This document shows, piece after piece, positions 11,596 through 21,587 of a DNA stretch of 64,000 nucleotides. Position numbers and translations under genes: made by a program. The notes below the pieces were generated by a model. The model saw nothing but the letters and a program-made list of their open reading frames with translations. It had not been told where the DNA came from and did no database searches. How positions within the stretch are numbered: position 1 is the stretch's first letter; each line of letters starts with the position of its first letter. Source of the stretch: Aerococcaceae bacterium DSM 111021 (GTDB taxonomy: Bacteria; Bacillota; Bacilli; Lactobacillales; Aerococcaceae); assembly GCA_020112395.1 (NCBI GenBank), contig JACCEK010000002.1:655791-719790 (forward strand), in the 5' to 3' direction.

Positions 11596-12978
11596 TTGGA
11601 AAATAAACCAATAGACAAACAATTACCATATAATATAGAAGCTGAACAATCTGTACTTGGGGCATTATTAATTAGTCCTGTAAAAGTAGGAACGGTTCAA
11701 TCTATAATTGAGGAAGAGGATTTTTATTTACGAAAGCATCGCATCATATTTAATGCGATGGCAAATATATTTGATTCCCCTGAATATGAACTTGATCCAG
11801 TAACTTTAATAGATAGATTAACTAGTTACGGAGAAATTGAAAATGTAGGTGGACACGATTATATTATCGAATTAACTCAGACTGCGCCAACGGCGGCCAA
11901 CGTTGACCACTACGCGAAGATAGTGAAAGATAAAGCAATATTACGTAGTTTAATCTCAGCAAGTAGTCAAATAAGCCAAACTGCTTATGAAGAAGGTGAT
12001 GAGATTGCGAATATTATTGAGAAAAGCGAAAAACTTATTCTATCAATCGGTGAAGGTAAGAGTAACAATGGACCGGTATCAATTCGATCATTAATATCTG
12101 ACGCATTTGAGAATATTGTAAGATTATCGGAGGAAAAAAGAGATGTTGTTGGATTGCCAACTGGTTATATAGATTTAGATAAATTAACAAGTGGTTTCCA
12201 ACCCGATCAATTAATTATTTTAGCTGCGCGTCCATCCGTAGGGAAGACAGCATTCGCTTTAAATATAGCTCAAAATGTAGCAACTAAATCTAAAATACCT
12301 GTTGTCATCTACTCTCTAGAGATGGGTGCACTTGACTTGGTAAACCGTATTATCTGTGCTGAAGGAAATATCCATGCATCAAACTTACGTACGGGTCAAT
12401 TAACTGATGATGAATGGAATAGTTTTACTGTTGCGACAAATACATTAAAAGATGCTCCAATTTTTATTGATGATACAGCAGGTATTAAAGTATCTGAAAT
12501 CCGTGCAAAAAGCAGGCGGTTGAAACAAGAGAATCCAGATTTGGGATTAATTGTAATAGACTATTTACAGTTAATTGAAGGGTCCGGTGGTGGGGAAAGC
12601 CGTCAGCAAGAAGTATCGGAAATTTCTCGTCAATTGAAGAAGTTAGCAAAAGAATTAGGCGTTCCTGTTATTGCCTTGTCACAATTATCACGTGGTGTTG
12701 AACACCGTCAAAATAAACGACCAATGCTAAGTGATATTCGTGAGTCTGGATCGATTGAGCAAGATGCGGACATCGTTGCATTCTTATACCGTGAAGATTA
12801 TCACCAACAAGAAGGCGATGAAGAAGTAGTTCAGGATGATGATTTACCGGACAATACAGTTGAAGTAATCTTAGCTAAAAACCGTGCAGGTGCGAGGGAT
12901 ACCGTGCGATTGTTATTCAAAAAAGAATATAATAAATTTTCAAGTTTATCATTCGTACCTGAACCTCCAATGATGTAA
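11596..12978 (+). CDS. dnaB: Replicative DNA helicase
   Basis: Hexameric 5'-3' helicase of the fork (named dnaC in B. subtilis). The 460 residues comprise an N-terminal primase-interaction domain (LPYNIEAEQSVLGALL) and a RecA-like ATPase with Walker A ARPSVGKTAFALN, the Walker B strand LIVIDYLQL, and the motif SDIRESGSIEQDADIVAFLYR. The start is TTG with AAGGTG upstream. It stands alone between rplI and a secreted peptidase gene, with its own promoter and terminator. Confidence 0.97.
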   Translation: MENKPIDKQLPYNIEAEQSVLGALLISPVKVGTVQSIIEEEDFYLRKHRIIFNAMANIFDSPEYELDPVTLIDRLTSYGEIENVGGHDYIIELTQTAPTAANVDHYAKIVKDKAILRSLISASSQISQTAYEEGDEIANIIEKSEKLILSIGEGKSNNGPVSIRSLISDAFENIVRLSEEKRDVVGLPTGYIDLDKLTSGFQPDQLIILAARPSVGKTAFALNIAQNVATKSKIPVVIYSLEMGALDLVNRIICAEGNIHASNLRTGQLTDDEWNSFTVATNTLKDAPIFIDDTAGIKVSEIRAKSRRLKQENPDLGLIVIDYLQLIEGSGGGESRQQEVSEISRQLKKLAKELGVPVIALSQLSRGVEHRQNKRPMLSDIRESGSIEQDADIVAFLYREDYHQQEGDEEVVQDDDLPDNTVEVILAKNRAGARDTVRLLFKKEYNKFSSLSFVPEPPMM

Positions 12979-12989
12979 TCTTGAATAGT

Positions 12990-13023
12990 AGAACTCTTTC
13001 CGTTAATGAAAAGAGTTCTTTTT
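12990..13023 (+). terminator. dnaB terminator
   Basis: Stem GAACTCTTT/AAAGAGTTC (12991-12999 with 13010-13018) followed by T. Confidence 0.85.
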
Positions 13024-13080
13024 CATGTATATATATATTTATATAAGTATTTAAACTATCTAAAATCTATGTAAATCACC

Positions 13081-13097
13081 GGTTAAACTGTTTAACC
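13081..13097. repeat. Perfect inverted repeat beside parS
   Basis: GGTTAAACTGTTTAACC: 8-base arms around one central base, 9 bases before the parS site. It has no T run, so it is more likely a protein site than a terminator. Its function is unknown. Confidence 0.5.
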
Positions 13098-13106
13098 ACC
13101 CCGGGA

Positions 13107-13122
13107 TGTTCCACGTGAAACA
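13107..13122. promoter_or_regulatory. parS centromere-like site 3
   Basis: TGTTCCACGTGAAACA is identical to the B. subtilis parS consensus. It lies between dnaB and the peptidase gene. Confidence 0.92.
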
Positions 13123-13210
13123 TTAACGGAACGTATGTTCTGTGGATATTACTTTCTCTTTAAGTTATTTTGTATTAAACTTATATTACATTACAAGAGG
13201 AGGTAACAAT

Positions 13211-14545
13211 ATGAGGACCAATAAAAAAAATCATCAAAAATTGATAAGTAATACATTGCTCAAATTATTTACTGTCATTTCTTTTATAGCTATTACATTG
13301 GTTTTGTCTACAAATGTATTCGCTTCGACGGAATTTATCGAAACAATAGACTATACTCAAGCTGACCGCACCCAAGAGGTTGAAGCTGAGATTCTTGATG
13401 CACCTATACTAGACACAATCGATACAGAATCGACAATCTACCCTCATAGTGAATATACTTTGATTGATGGTGAATTGCCAAGTGACCAAGTTTCTATAAA
13501 TAAAGATACTCTATTTAGCTCTGAGGAATTATTACCATTTGCTCAAACAGATGAAATTTATAATTTTGCTCATTTTAATGCATATAAAGATTCATTCCGA
13601 GATATAGCGACTTACGTGTCATATTATATTTATTACTCAAGTGCAATCGAAGATCATTATTTAGTGGCACCAATGAATATTATTGATGAAGTAGTGGATT
13701 TATATCAGTATAGTGATTTAATCGCGATGCAAAGACTCGATATTAATCACAAGCTTAGACAGATTTATTATAATGAATATTCAGAGGATTTAGTTGAACG
13801 ATATGAGTTAAAGCAAATTATTCCTACATCAGTTTATGCGGATGCTAAAGCCTCAATATTACGTGCTGAAGAATTATATAGCCAAGTAGATTCTTCTAGT
13901 GAAGATTACGAATTGGCAACTGACACGATTGAAATGGCTCGTGAAGAATTTAGTATATTAACAAATAAGTATAATAATGGTCATATGGAGAAGCCGATTA
14001 TTCATTACTACATATCTGAAGAATTAGAGGATGACGAAGTATTACAGGATAACATAACTGCTATAGAAGAAGTAGTTGAAACGTTGCCGAGTGAATTAAA
14101 AAGACGTTTATCAAATATTTATTTGTTATCTGAATACGAGATGCCTCCTTCTGAGACACCAGGTTTTACTTTACATGGTTTTGCTAAAGATGATGGAACT
14201 GTGTATTTTGTCGGTGACCAGCCTATCTATAAAAATCTAATTTACCATGAATTTGGTCATACATTAGATTTTGCGAGTTATGCATTATTAAATTGGGATG
14301 AAGAAACTGAGGATTCTTGGTCGACACAAGATGAATGGCAGGCAATTTATGAAAGTGAATGGGCAGATGAAGAGTCTTATTATAACTCTACAATCGAATC
14401 ATTTGCTGAAGGATTTGGAGTATATTCACTCAAGTATTTCTTAGATGAAGATCCTGATTTAACAGCTTACCCAGATAGTTCGCTTGAGAATCGACCAGAG
14501 ACAGTCGCTTACTTTGAAGAGTTATTCGAAACATTGAATTACTAA
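13211..14545 (+). CDS. Secreted zinc metallopeptidase, lethal-factor (ATLF/PPEP-like) type
   Basis: Predicted exported zincin of 444 residues. A signal peptide (basic start, hydrophobic segment about 19-33, cut near NVFAS) leads into a poorly conserved helical region. The catalytic domain lies near the C-terminus: H346-E-F-G-H350 gives two zinc ligands and the catalytic Glu347, and E396 in ESFAE matches the third zinc ligand of anthrax lethal factor (HEFGH then EFFAE). A wider family name such as Pro-Pro endopeptidase is inference. The ATG is chosen because AGAGGAGG lies just upstream; an in-frame GTG at 13142 has no binding site and would spoil the signal peptide. It is convergent with an LPXTG surface-protein gene. 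Confidence 0.8.
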   Translation: MRTNKKNHQKLISNTLLKLFTVISFIAITLVLSTNVFASTEFIETIDYTQADRTQEVEAEILDAPILDTIDTESTIYPHSEYTLIDGELPSDQVSINKDTLFSSEELLPFAQTDEIYNFAHFNAYKDSFRDIATYVSYYIYYSSAIEDHYLVAPMNIIDEVVDLYQYSDLIAMQRLDINHKLRQIYYNEYSEDLVERYELKQIIPTSVYADAKASILRAEELYSQVDSSSEDYELATDTIEMAREEFSILTNKYNNGHMEKPIIHYYISEELEDDEVLQDNITAIEEVVETLPSELKRRLSNIYLLSEYEMPPSETPGFTLHGFAKDDGTVYFVGDQPIYKNLIYHEFGHTLDFASYALLNWDEETEDSWSTQDEWQAIYESEWADEESYYNSTIESFAEGFGVYSLKYFLDEDPDLTAYPDSSLENRPETVAYFEELFETLNY

Positions 14546-14558
14546 TATTTAGATATAA

Positions 14559-14595
14559 GAAAAAGCCCCGAATACTAAATTTCGAGGCTTTTTTG
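14559..14595. terminator. Bidirectional terminator between peptidase and LPXTG genes
   Basis: Stem AAAAGCC.CGAA/TTCG.GGCTTTT (14561-14572 with 14581-14592), with A and T runs on either side serving both strands. Confidence 0.85.
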
Positions 14596-14606
14596 ATTGG
14601 AAAGTA

Positions 14607-16628
14607 TTAATGTTTACTACGACGTCCTGATACTAGTAAGTATATACCTCCACCTACTAAGGCTACAGCTGCTAAAATAATAATCCAAAGTGTACTACTT
14701 TCACCAGTATTTGGTAAGTTTTCTTCGTTCTCTTCCACTGATGAACTGATTGAGACATCAACACTTGATGCTGATTGTTCAGTATCTTCACTAGATTCAC
14801 CGGGAGTTTCTGAATCACCACCGCTGATTACTTCAGGGTATCTTTCAGCTAAGTAATTTGTTACATCAACATAGTTTACTTCACCTGTTTCATTGGGTTG
14901 AACAGCCCATAGAATATCTTCAAATTGCATTTGATCAATTTGTTCTTGAGTGATTGATGTATTTTGAACGATATTTTGTTTAGCCTCAGTAACTAAATCA
15001 TTAAACATGTTTGGATACATCGTAACTAATTGTTCGAAAATGTAGTTAGGTACTTCTTCACCAGCATTCTTAGCTGCGTTATACCATTCAGCATAAGTAC
15101 GGTCTTCAAATTCATTTAAGATACCTTCTGTAGCAGGTGTTTGATTAATTACTGCTTCACGAACTGGAGCAATAGCACTTGTTAATTGTTCGCCACTGAA
15201 ATTATCATAACCTGCAATAACAAGTTCATCGCGTAAAGCATTTAATTCTTCTGAAGAAGTACTTTCTGTTGAAAGACCTAATCTATCCATTAAGTTAGTT
15301 AAATGCTCATCACTAAATTGATTTAATTGTTCGATTGTTAAATCAGTTTGACTAACTAATTCTTCACGATAGGTGTCTAATTCACTGATTGGTTCTGATT
15401 CATCAGACTCCGAAGACTCTTCATCTGACGACTCTTCGCTTGAAGAACTGTCAGATGGGGTATCTCCATCAACTGTAATATCAAAATTTTCTTGCATTGC
15501 GACAGCTAAAGCTTCTATATCTTCCTCCATATTGTTTTCTTGGAAGACAGAGAACTCTTGCCATAACAATTCAGCATCGGGTACAGATAATAATTGATCT
15601 TCATTTAAATTAAAGTCTGCTACTAAAGTATCTCTAAAGCGAGTTGCTTCTGGGCCGAATACTTCTGGGTTATCATATACTGCTGTATTATACGCCCAAC
15701 CAATATCAGCACCAAGATGATTTCCTTCACCAACCATACGTACTAGGTAAGTATCATCAAGCTGGTCTAATTGTTCTTGAGTTGCTGGAGTTGATTCTAT
15801 AAAAGCATTACGGATATCACTTGCTACCGAACTTACTTGTTCAGCTGTAAAGACATCTGGATTTAATTGGATAATTTGGTCACGAATGATATCCATCGTA
15901 TCTTGTGAATATTCACCGTTTTGAGCACCTATTTTGATTGGCTCTATTTCTTCTTCAGTGAACTGACTTAGTTGCTCTTCTGTAATGTCAGTATATTCAG
16001 AAATTGCGGCTGTAAATTCATCTTCAGGAGCGGGTGTCTGACCGTTACCATCATCTCCGCCATCTTCTCTCTCATCACGTCTTAGGATATAAGCCTCACG
16101 TGCTTGCGTGATTTGTGGCAAGATTGTCTCTACGGTCGCTTGAATATCATCGTTATTTTCTAACAAAGCACTATTATACCAACCTAAAATATCACTTGGT
16201 AATGCCGTGTTTAAATCTGAATAACTATATTGAGAATTGGCAATAATATTTTCTGCTGCGTCATTATACGCTTGAAGATTCTCGCCTGTGAGTAAGTTTA
16301 ATTGAGCATAGTCAATTGCTAACTGATCATACATAGTTTTCCATACATCATTGACTGTGTCCGTCTCTGCTTGAGTCGTCGCAGTATCATATAGGTCAAT
16401 TAGATATTGATCATCTACTTCTAATAATTGTTCTAAGTTAACAGGTTGAACGCCCGCCAGATTGTTTTTAATCTCTGCGAGTAATTGTGTGTTTACCTCT
16501 GTTGACGTTGTTTCTTCTTGGGCATGAACGATATTACTTTCTGATAGTAACGAATCACTTCCAATTGTTGTTCCTGCACCTATTGCTAAAGCACATGTAG
16601 ATACTAATAATAATTTTTTCAATCTCAT
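14607..16628 (-). CDS. LPXTG-anchored surface protein
   Basis: Cell-wall protein of 673 residues, strongly acidic. It has an N-terminal signal peptide (RLKKLL then hydrophobic, cut near VHA), then repeated helical modules of about 70-100 residues marked by phrases such as EQLDQLDDTYL, EQLNQFSDEHL and EQLLEVDDQYL. A Ser/Asp/Glu linker lies near residue 400. The sortase signal LPNTG starts at 638, followed by a membrane helix and RRSKH tail. The binding target is unknown and no known adhesin domain is recognised. GAGGAGG precedes the ATG. No Pro-Pro pair is present, so cleavage by the neighbouring peptidase in a PPEP manner is not obvious. Confidence 0.85.
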   Translation of the reverse strand: MRLKKLLLVSTCALAIGAGTTIGSDSLLSESNIVHAQEETTSTEVNTQLLAEIKNNLAGVQPVNLEQLLEVDDQYLIDLYDTATTQAETDTVNDVWKTMYDQLAIDYAQLNLLTGENLQAYNDAAENIIANSQYSYSDLNTALPSDILGWYNSALLENNDDIQATVETILPQITQAREAYILRRDEREDGGDDGNGQTPAPEDEFTAAISEYTDITEEQLSQFTEEEIEPIKIGAQNGEYSQDTMDIIRDQIIQLNPDVFTAEQVSSVASDIRNAFIESTPATQEQLDQLDDTYLVRMVGEGNHLGADIGWAYNTAVYDNPEVFGPEATRFRDTLVADFNLNEDQLLSVPDAELLWQEFSVFQENNMEEDIEALAVAMQENFDITVDGDTPSDSSSSEESSDEESSESDESEPISELDTYREELVSQTDLTIEQLNQFSDEHLTNLMDRLGLSTESTSSEELNALRDELVIAGYDNFSGEQLTSAIAPVREAVINQTPATEGILNEFEDRTYAEWYNAAKNAGEEVPNYIFEQLVTMYPNMFNDLVTEAKQNIVQNTSITQEQIDQMQFEDILWAVQPNETGEVNYVDVTNYLAERYPEVISGGDSETPGESSEDTEQSASSVDVSISSSVEENEENLPNTGESSTLWIIILAAVALVGGGIYLLVSGRRSKH

Positions 16629-16753
16629 GTTGCGTCCTCCTCATCTGTTGATACCATCATACGCTTTAAATGTGAATTTTTAACGAAGGAAAAGTATAGA
16701 ATTCACCATTTATTGTGTGAATAATGTATTAATATAATATGTATTTGAGTGTA

Positions 16754-16792
16754 TAAAAAAAGAATCAGCGGGGTTAAATCCACTGATTCTTT
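16754..16792 (-). terminator. purA terminator
   Basis: On the minus strand, stem AAAGAATCAGTGG/CCGCTGATTCTTT (16780-16792 with 16759-16771) followed by a T run. Confidence 0.85.
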
Positions 16793-16802
16793 AAATTTGG
16801 TA

Positions 16803-18092
16803 TTAACCCCAAACGCTATCTAAAATCATTGTTTGTTCACGGTCAGGTCCAACTGATAATGTTGCAATTTTAACTCCAACTAATTCGCTAATACGACGTA
16901 CATAATTACGTGCATTTTGCGGTAAGTCTTCTAAAGTTTTTGCACCAGTAATATCTTCTGTCCAACCAGGTAATTCTTCATAAACTGGTGTACAGTCAGC
17001 AAGAATCTTTAAACTAGCTGGATAGTATTCAATACGTTCGCCAGCTGATGTTTCGTAAGCAGTACAAATCTTAATTGTATCTAAACCAGTTAATACATCA
17101 ATTGAGTTTAGTGATAGATTTGTAATACCAGATACACGACGAGAATGACGCATTACTACTGTATCGAACCAACCAACACGACGTGGACGTCCAGTTGTTG
17201 TTCCGTATTCTCTACCTACTTCACGGATTTGTTGTCCAACTTCATCGAATAATTCTGTTGGGAATGGGCCATCACCTACACGTGATGTATAGGCTTTACA
17301 CACACCAACAACAGTATCAATCTTAGAAGGTCCAACTCCACTACCAATCGTTACTCCACCAGCAACTGGATTTGAAGAGGTAACGAATGGATAAGTACCT
17401 TGATCGATATCTAACATAACACCTTGAGCACCTTCGAATAAAACACGTTTCCCTTGATCAATCGCATCGTTTAAAATAACTGACGTATCAGTTACAAACT
17501 TAGCAATTTCTTGACCATAAGCATAGTATTCTTCAAAAATATCATCAAACGATAAGGGTGCATTATCATAAACACGCTCAAATAATACATTCTTTTCAGC
17601 TAAGTTAACTTCTAAACGCTCTTTAAAGATTTCTTTGTCTAATAGATCAGCGATACGGATACCTACACGAGCAGCTTTATCCATATATGCTGGTCCGATA
17701 CCTTTGATCGTTGTTCCGATTTTGTTATCACCTTTGGAATCTTCTTGAAGTTGATCCATTAAGATATGATAAGGTAAGATAACGTGAGCACGAGAAGAAA
17801 TACGTAAACTACTTGTATCGACACCTTCATCTGCTAAATATTTTAATTCTTTAACAAGTGATTTTGGATTTACGACAACACCGTTTCCGATAACACTAAT
17901 CTTGCTACTATCAAAGATACCAGAAGGAATTAAATGTAACTTATACGTTTTTTCATCAAATTGAATCGTATGACCTGCATTGTCTCCACCTTGATAACGT
18001 GCAATTACCTCAGCATTATTACTTAGAAAGTCGGTAATTTTACCCTTACCTTCGTCTCCCCATTGTGTTCCTACAACTACTACTGATGTCAT
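16803..18092 (-). CDS. purA: Adenylosuccinate synthetase
   Basis: Joins IMP and aspartate using GTP, the first step toward AMP. The 429 residues match the family. Seen: the N-terminal GTP-binding loop [16 protein letters not shown], the DNAGHTI catalytic His region, and [13 protein letters not shown]. Later come [23 protein letters not shown], and [12 protein letters not shown] near the IMP site. AAAAGGAG precedes the ATG. It is a single-gene unit here with its own terminator. Confidence 0.98.
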   Translation of the reverse strand: MTSVVVVGTQWGDEGKGKITDFLSNNAEVIARYQGGDNAGHTIQFDEKTYKLHLIPSGIFDSSKISVIGNGVVVNPKSLVKELKYLADEGVDTSSLRISSRAHVILPYHILMDQLQEDSKGDNKIGTTIKGIGPAYMDKAARVGIRIADLLDKEIFKERLEVNLAEKNVLFERVYDNAPLSFDDIFEEYYAYGQEIAKFVTDTSVILNDAIDQGKRVLFEGAQGVMLDIDQGTYPFVTSSNPVAGGVTIGSGVGPSKIDTVVGVCKAYTSRVGDGPFPTELFDEVGQQIREVGREYGTTTGRPRRVGWFDTVVMRHSRRVSGITNLSLNSIDVLTGLDTIKICTAYETSAGERIEYYPASLKILADCTPVYEELPGWTEDITGAKTLEDLPQNARNYVRRISELVGVKIATLSVGPDREQTMILDSVWG

Positions 18093-18187
18093 TGTTAGAT
18101 CTCCTTTTTATATAATAATATTTCAATCATTGGTATAATATGGCTCTACGCGACTACTAACATATCGTACCCGCTAATTATACCTCA

Positions 18188-18448
18188 TTATCTGCTCAAC
18201 TTCTTTAGATATTTGTAATGATAAGCAAAAGATGAAAAAGCAACTGAGATTAATGATACCTATAAAGCTTGGGTAACGATGATTGAATAATATTCAGTCT
18301 TCAATAATGAAATTGATGACGTTATTATCTCAAAGGCTAATAATATCATATCCGCGAAGACAATAAAACTAACAAGATGATCAAATTTTATAGAGACAGC
18401 AGGATGATTTCGACTCGTTAAATACTGAGCAATCAATAAACATTGGTA
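18188..18448 (-). pseudogene. Decayed membrane-protein fragment
   Basis: Reading the minus strand from 18448 gives 87 codons with one internal stop at codon 63. The translation is strongly hydrophobic, with helix-like stretches around LVSFIVFADMILLAFEII and VSLISVAFSSFAYHY, and a basic end KYLKKLSR. There is no start codon or binding site, and an upstream piece in another frame is also hydrophobic. It fits a multi-helix membrane protein gene that has lost its start and gained a stop. The family was not recognised. The rest of the purA-peptidase gap (18093-18582) shows no gene. Confidence 0.4.
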
Positions 18449-18543
18449 TACCTTGTATTAAACATGATAAAAATATAACTATTCACAAAGTAGTAAGCAA
18501 GTAATTTGAATTACAATAAATTATTTTATTTATCAAAGTAAAT

Positions 18544-18580
18544 ACAGCCCTTTACGAAAGAATATTCTGTAAAGGGCTGT
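18544..18580 (-). terminator. Hairpin after the C39-type peptidase gene
   Basis: Perfect 12-base stem (18544-18555 with 18569-18580). The T run is poor on both strands, so it may be a weak terminator. Confidence 0.6.
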
Positions 18581-18595
18581 TATTAGTTTGTGGAA

Positions 18596-19546
18596 TTATT
18601 TTGAAAAAGACCAGTAGTTGACACCTTCTGATAGTAGTACTTCTTCATCAATGCCTTGAACACTATACATTTTTTTGGGATCATCATTGGGATCATTGAC
18701 GTATACTTTACCATCCTTGTAACCACGAATGACAATAATGTGACCAACTTCTGTAAAGAAACCAGGTACAACAGATGCGATAACGAGTTCACCATTATTA
18801 ACTGCTTCCATGGCACTGTAAAAATTATTACCGTAATTAAAGAAGTCATAGTTATAATCCACCGCAAAATCATGGAAAATTTGCCATGATGTTCCAGCAT
18901 TATCTACCCAATATGTTTCTTCACTCCATTCGAGGATTTCTTTTGGGTTCACATCACGTTCTTCGTAAGCAGCATGTACCATGGCAAGTGATAATATCGC
19001 ACAGCCATTTTCACCTAATTGTTGAGTGGTATTGCTACCGTATTTTTCTGTACGCCAGTTGGCATCTTTTTGAAGATATAACGGGACATCAATTTGATTG
19101 CCAGCTGCTGCTGGTGTATTTGCTGCAGGGTAATCAGGTAAGAAAAGATAACCAAGCTCTTCAACATCAAGGTCATTTGCATAGATGGCAGCTAATATCT
19201 CATCTTGTGCATTAACTAGGTCATCGCCAAATTCAGATTGCGTTAGTTCTGCAATGGTGTCTTCCATTGCTTTATCTTTAGGCGAGTAGGTACTTAATGT
19301 TTCGGTTAAAGTCGGTGGTGCTGTGACAACGGGTTCTTCTTTAATCGATTCAGGTTTTTCGGCAACAATAGGTTCTGCGTGTAGAGGTAACAACTCTTCT
19401 TGAGTGGCCTGTTGTTGGTAATCAGCAATAATTAGATTGTTATTCGCTGTTAATTTATTTAAAAGTATAATTAAACTTAAACAAATGGCAATAAAAATAA
19501 GTGAGCCAATTGTTGCTATAGGCGTATAGTTACGCGATTTCGGCAT
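18596..19546 (-). CDS. Membrane-anchored C39-like cysteine peptidase
   Basis: Protein of 316 residues with a single N-terminal transmembrane helix (about 11-32), an extracellular Glu/Pro/Thr linker to about 90, and a C-terminal papain-like domain of the Peptidase_C39_2 type from about 150. Visible: VPLYLQKDANW opening, the catalytic Cys in GENGCAILSLAM, the His in EVGHIIVIRGY and the following Asn/Asp in VYVNDPNDD. Relatives act outside the cell on peptides or wall material; the substrate here is unknown. AAGGAGTTAGCA precedes the ATG. It is a single gene, divergent from glnR. Confidence 0.8.
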   Translation of the reverse strand: MPKSRNYTPIATIGSLIFIAICLSLIILLNKLTANNNLIIADYQQQATQEELLPLHAEPIVAEKPESIKEEPVVTAPPTLTETLSTYSPKDKAMEDTIAELTQSEFGDDLVNAQDEILAAIYANDLDVEELGYLFLPDYPAANTPAAAGNQIDVPLYLQKDANWRTEKYGSNTTQQLGENGCAILSLAMVHAAYEERDVNPKEILEWSEETYWVDNAGTSWQIFHDFAVDYNYDFFNYGNNFYSAMEAVNNGELVIASVVPGFFTEVGHIIVIRGYKDGKVYVNDPNDDPKKMYSVQGIDEEVLLSEGVNYWSFSK

Positions 19547-19719
19547 GTTGCTAACTCCTTTATATAAAAAAACTCATTTTAAGTATTCTATAAGAGGATA
19601 CGCTAAGTTGGTAGATAATTCCATAGTAAATAGCATGTATTTGGATATAGTAATGAAAGTTTAATATTTTATTCATAAAATGTGATTCAATGACTGCCAT
19701 AAGTGGGTCAAAAAATGTG

Positions 19720-19736
19720 TGTGACATTTTGTAACA
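19720..19736 (+). promoter_or_regulatory. GlnR/TnrA operator
   Basis: TGTGACATTTTGTAACA fits the GlnR consensus TGTNA-N7-TNACA at every fixed position and overlaps the -35 of the glnR promoter. Confidence 0.9.
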
Positions 19737-19750
19737 ATTGCTGTTATAAT
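19721..19750 (+). promoter_or_regulatory. glnRA promoter
   Basis: -35 GTGACA at 19721-19726 and -10 TATAAT at 19745-19750, 18-base spacer. The -35 is covered by the GlnR box, so GlnR binding should repress. Confidence 0.75.
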
Positions 19751-19808
19751 ATGTTTGCGAGAGAGTTCTCATCATCGTATAATAATTTTCTAAGAGAGGA
19801 GAATGGTG

Positions 19809-20144
19809 ATGGCAAGAAAGGAATTTCGTAAGTCACTGGCTGTTTTTCCGATAGGGACGGTAATGGAGTTGACCGAATTGACAGCACGTCAAATTCGTTA
19901 CTACGAACAGCAAGGTTTAATTGAGCCCCAACGTAGTGAAACCAACCGTAGACTATACTCTTTGAATGATGTTGATCGTTTATTAGACATCATCGACCTG
20001 ATGGATGAAGGCATGACAATTAAGGGTATTAAGAATCGTTATGGATTTAATGAGAAGATTTCTAAAAGTACTGTACCTTTAACTGACCAAGATGTGCGAC
20101 GTATCTTAAGGGATGAACTAGATTTTCAATCCAGGTTTGAGTAA
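19809..20144 (+). CDS. glnR: MerR-family nitrogen regulator GlnR
   Basis: Represses glnRA when nitrogen is plentiful, through contact with feedback-inhibited glutamine synthetase. The 111-residue protein has the MerR winged helix (IGTVMELTELTARQIRYYEQQGLIEPQRSE is split across the helix-turn-helix and wing) and a short C-terminal arm. The ATG at 19809 is preferred over the ATG at 19803 because GAGGAG is seven bases upstream of it. The perfect GlnR box at its own promoter and the following glnA support the name. Confidence 0.95.
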   Translation: MARKEFRKSLAVFPIGTVMELTELTARQIRYYEQQGLIEPQRSETNRRLYSLNDVDRLLDIIDLMDEGMTIKGIKNRYGFNEKISKSTVPLTDQDVRRILRDELDFQSRFE

Positions 20145-20171
20145 CCTATTAAAAGAGAGGATTTTGAAGCA

Positions 20172-21515
20172 ATGACAAAATGGACTAAAGACAGTATTAT
20201 TGCTGATGCACACGAAAACAACGTACACTTTATACGTTTAATGTTTACCGATATTAGAGGGACAATTAAGAATGTTGAAATCCCTCGAACTCAATTAGAA
20301 AAAGCATTAGATAATAATATGACATTTGATGGCTCATCAATCGAAGGATTTGTACGTATTGAAGAGAGTGATATGTACTTAATTCCAGATTATGATTCTT
20401 GGATGATTTTTAACTGGGATGTACCATCAGATGGAGGACGTATTGCTTGTTTAATCTGTGATGTAGATACGACGAAACGTGAACCGTTCTTAGGTGATCC
20501 TCGTGGGAATTTAAGAAGAATACTGAGTAGAATGGAAGAGTTAGGCTTTTCATCATTCAATTTAGGACCAGAACCTGAGTTCTTTTTACTGAAATTAGAT
20601 GAAGATGGTAAGCCAACAATGGACTTAAACGATGATGGTGGTTATTTTGATTTTGCACCAACTGATTTAGGAGAAAATTGTAGACGTGATATTGTACTTG
20701 AGTTAGAGCGTTTAGACTTTGAAATTGAAGCGAGTCATCATGAAGTAGCGCCAGGGCAACATGAGATTGATTGGAAGTATAATGATGCTATTCGAGCATG
20801 TGATAAAATTCAATTATTTAAATTGATTGTTAAAACAGTCGCACGTCGTCATAATTTACATGCGACTTTTATGCCTAAACCGATTTACGGTGAAAGTGGA
20901 TCAGGTATGCACTTTAATGTATCGTTATTCGACAAAGAGGGTAAGAATGCATTCTATGATGAGTCAACTTATGACCAATTATCAATGAATGCATATTACT
21001 TCATTGGTGGATTGATTAAACATGCGAGTGCTTATACTGCTATTTGTAATCCACTAGTGAATTCATATAAGCGTTTAGTTGAAGGGTATGAAGCACCGGT
21101 ATATATTGCATGGAGTGAAAGAAACCGCTCGCCGTTAATACGAATCCCTTCATCTCGTGGGAATTCAACACGTGTTGAATTAAGAAGTGTCGACCCTTCT
21201 GCTAATCCTTATTTAGCTTTAGCTGTTATCTTACAAGCTGGTTTGGATGGTATTGAGAATAAGATTGAACCACCACATCCAATTGATCGTAATATTTATA
21301 TGATGACACCAGAGGAACGTATTGCTGAAGGCGTGTTGGATCTTCCTTCATCATTACGCGAAGCGATTGCTGAATTTGAAGCAAATCCAATGATGAAAGA
21401 TGCTTTAGGCCCTCATATTTCTGAAAACTTTATTGCAGAGAAAACGATGGAATTCGAGTCATATAAGAAACAAGTTACCCAATGGGAACTAGATAAGTAC
21501 TTAATGATGTATTAA
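20172..21515 (+). CDS. glnA: Glutamine synthetase, type I
   Basis: Makes glutamine from glutamate, ammonia and ATP as a dodecamer. The 447 residues match the GSI-alpha form of Firmicutes. Seen: the N-terminal beta-grasp with [18 protein letters not shown], the metal-site GPEPEFFL, the [12 protein letters not shown] block, the ATP-binding [17 protein letters not shown], and the NRSPLIRIP glutamate-site motif. No adenylylation-type tyrosine loop is evident, as expected for this class. It is 27 bases after glnR and followed by a terminator. Confidence 0.98.
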   Translation: MTKWTKDSIIADAHENNVHFIRLMFTDIRGTIKNVEIPRTQLEKALDNNMTFDGSSIEGFVRIEESDMYLIPDYDSWMIFNWDVPSDGGRIACLICDVDTTKREPFLGDPRGNLRRILSRMEELGFSSFNLGPEPEFFLLKLDEDGKPTMDLNDDGGYFDFAPTDLGENCRRDIVLELERLDFEIEASHHEVAPGQHEIDWKYNDAIRACDKIQLFKLIVKTVARRHNLHATFMPKPIYGESGSGMHFNVSLFDKEGKNAFYDESTYDQLSMNAYYFIGGLIKHASAYTAICNPLVNSYKRLVEGYEAPVYIAWSERNRSPLIRIPSSRGNSTRVELRSVDPSANPYLALAVILQAGLDGIENKIEPPHPIDRNIYMMTPEERIAEGVLDLPSSLREAIAEFEANPMMKDALGPHISENFIAEKTMEFESYKKQVTQWELDKYLMMY

Positions 21516-21529
21516 AAAATTAAATTACT

Positions 21530-21575
21530 GGAGCGAGTTATTCTTCTTGATTGAATAGCTCGTTCCCTTTTTGTT
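21530..21575 (+). terminator. glnA terminator
   Basis: Stem 21530-21543 with 21553-21566 (two G-U pairs) followed by a T-rich run. Confidence 0.85.
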
Positions 21576-21587
21576 TGTTGAAGCCGG

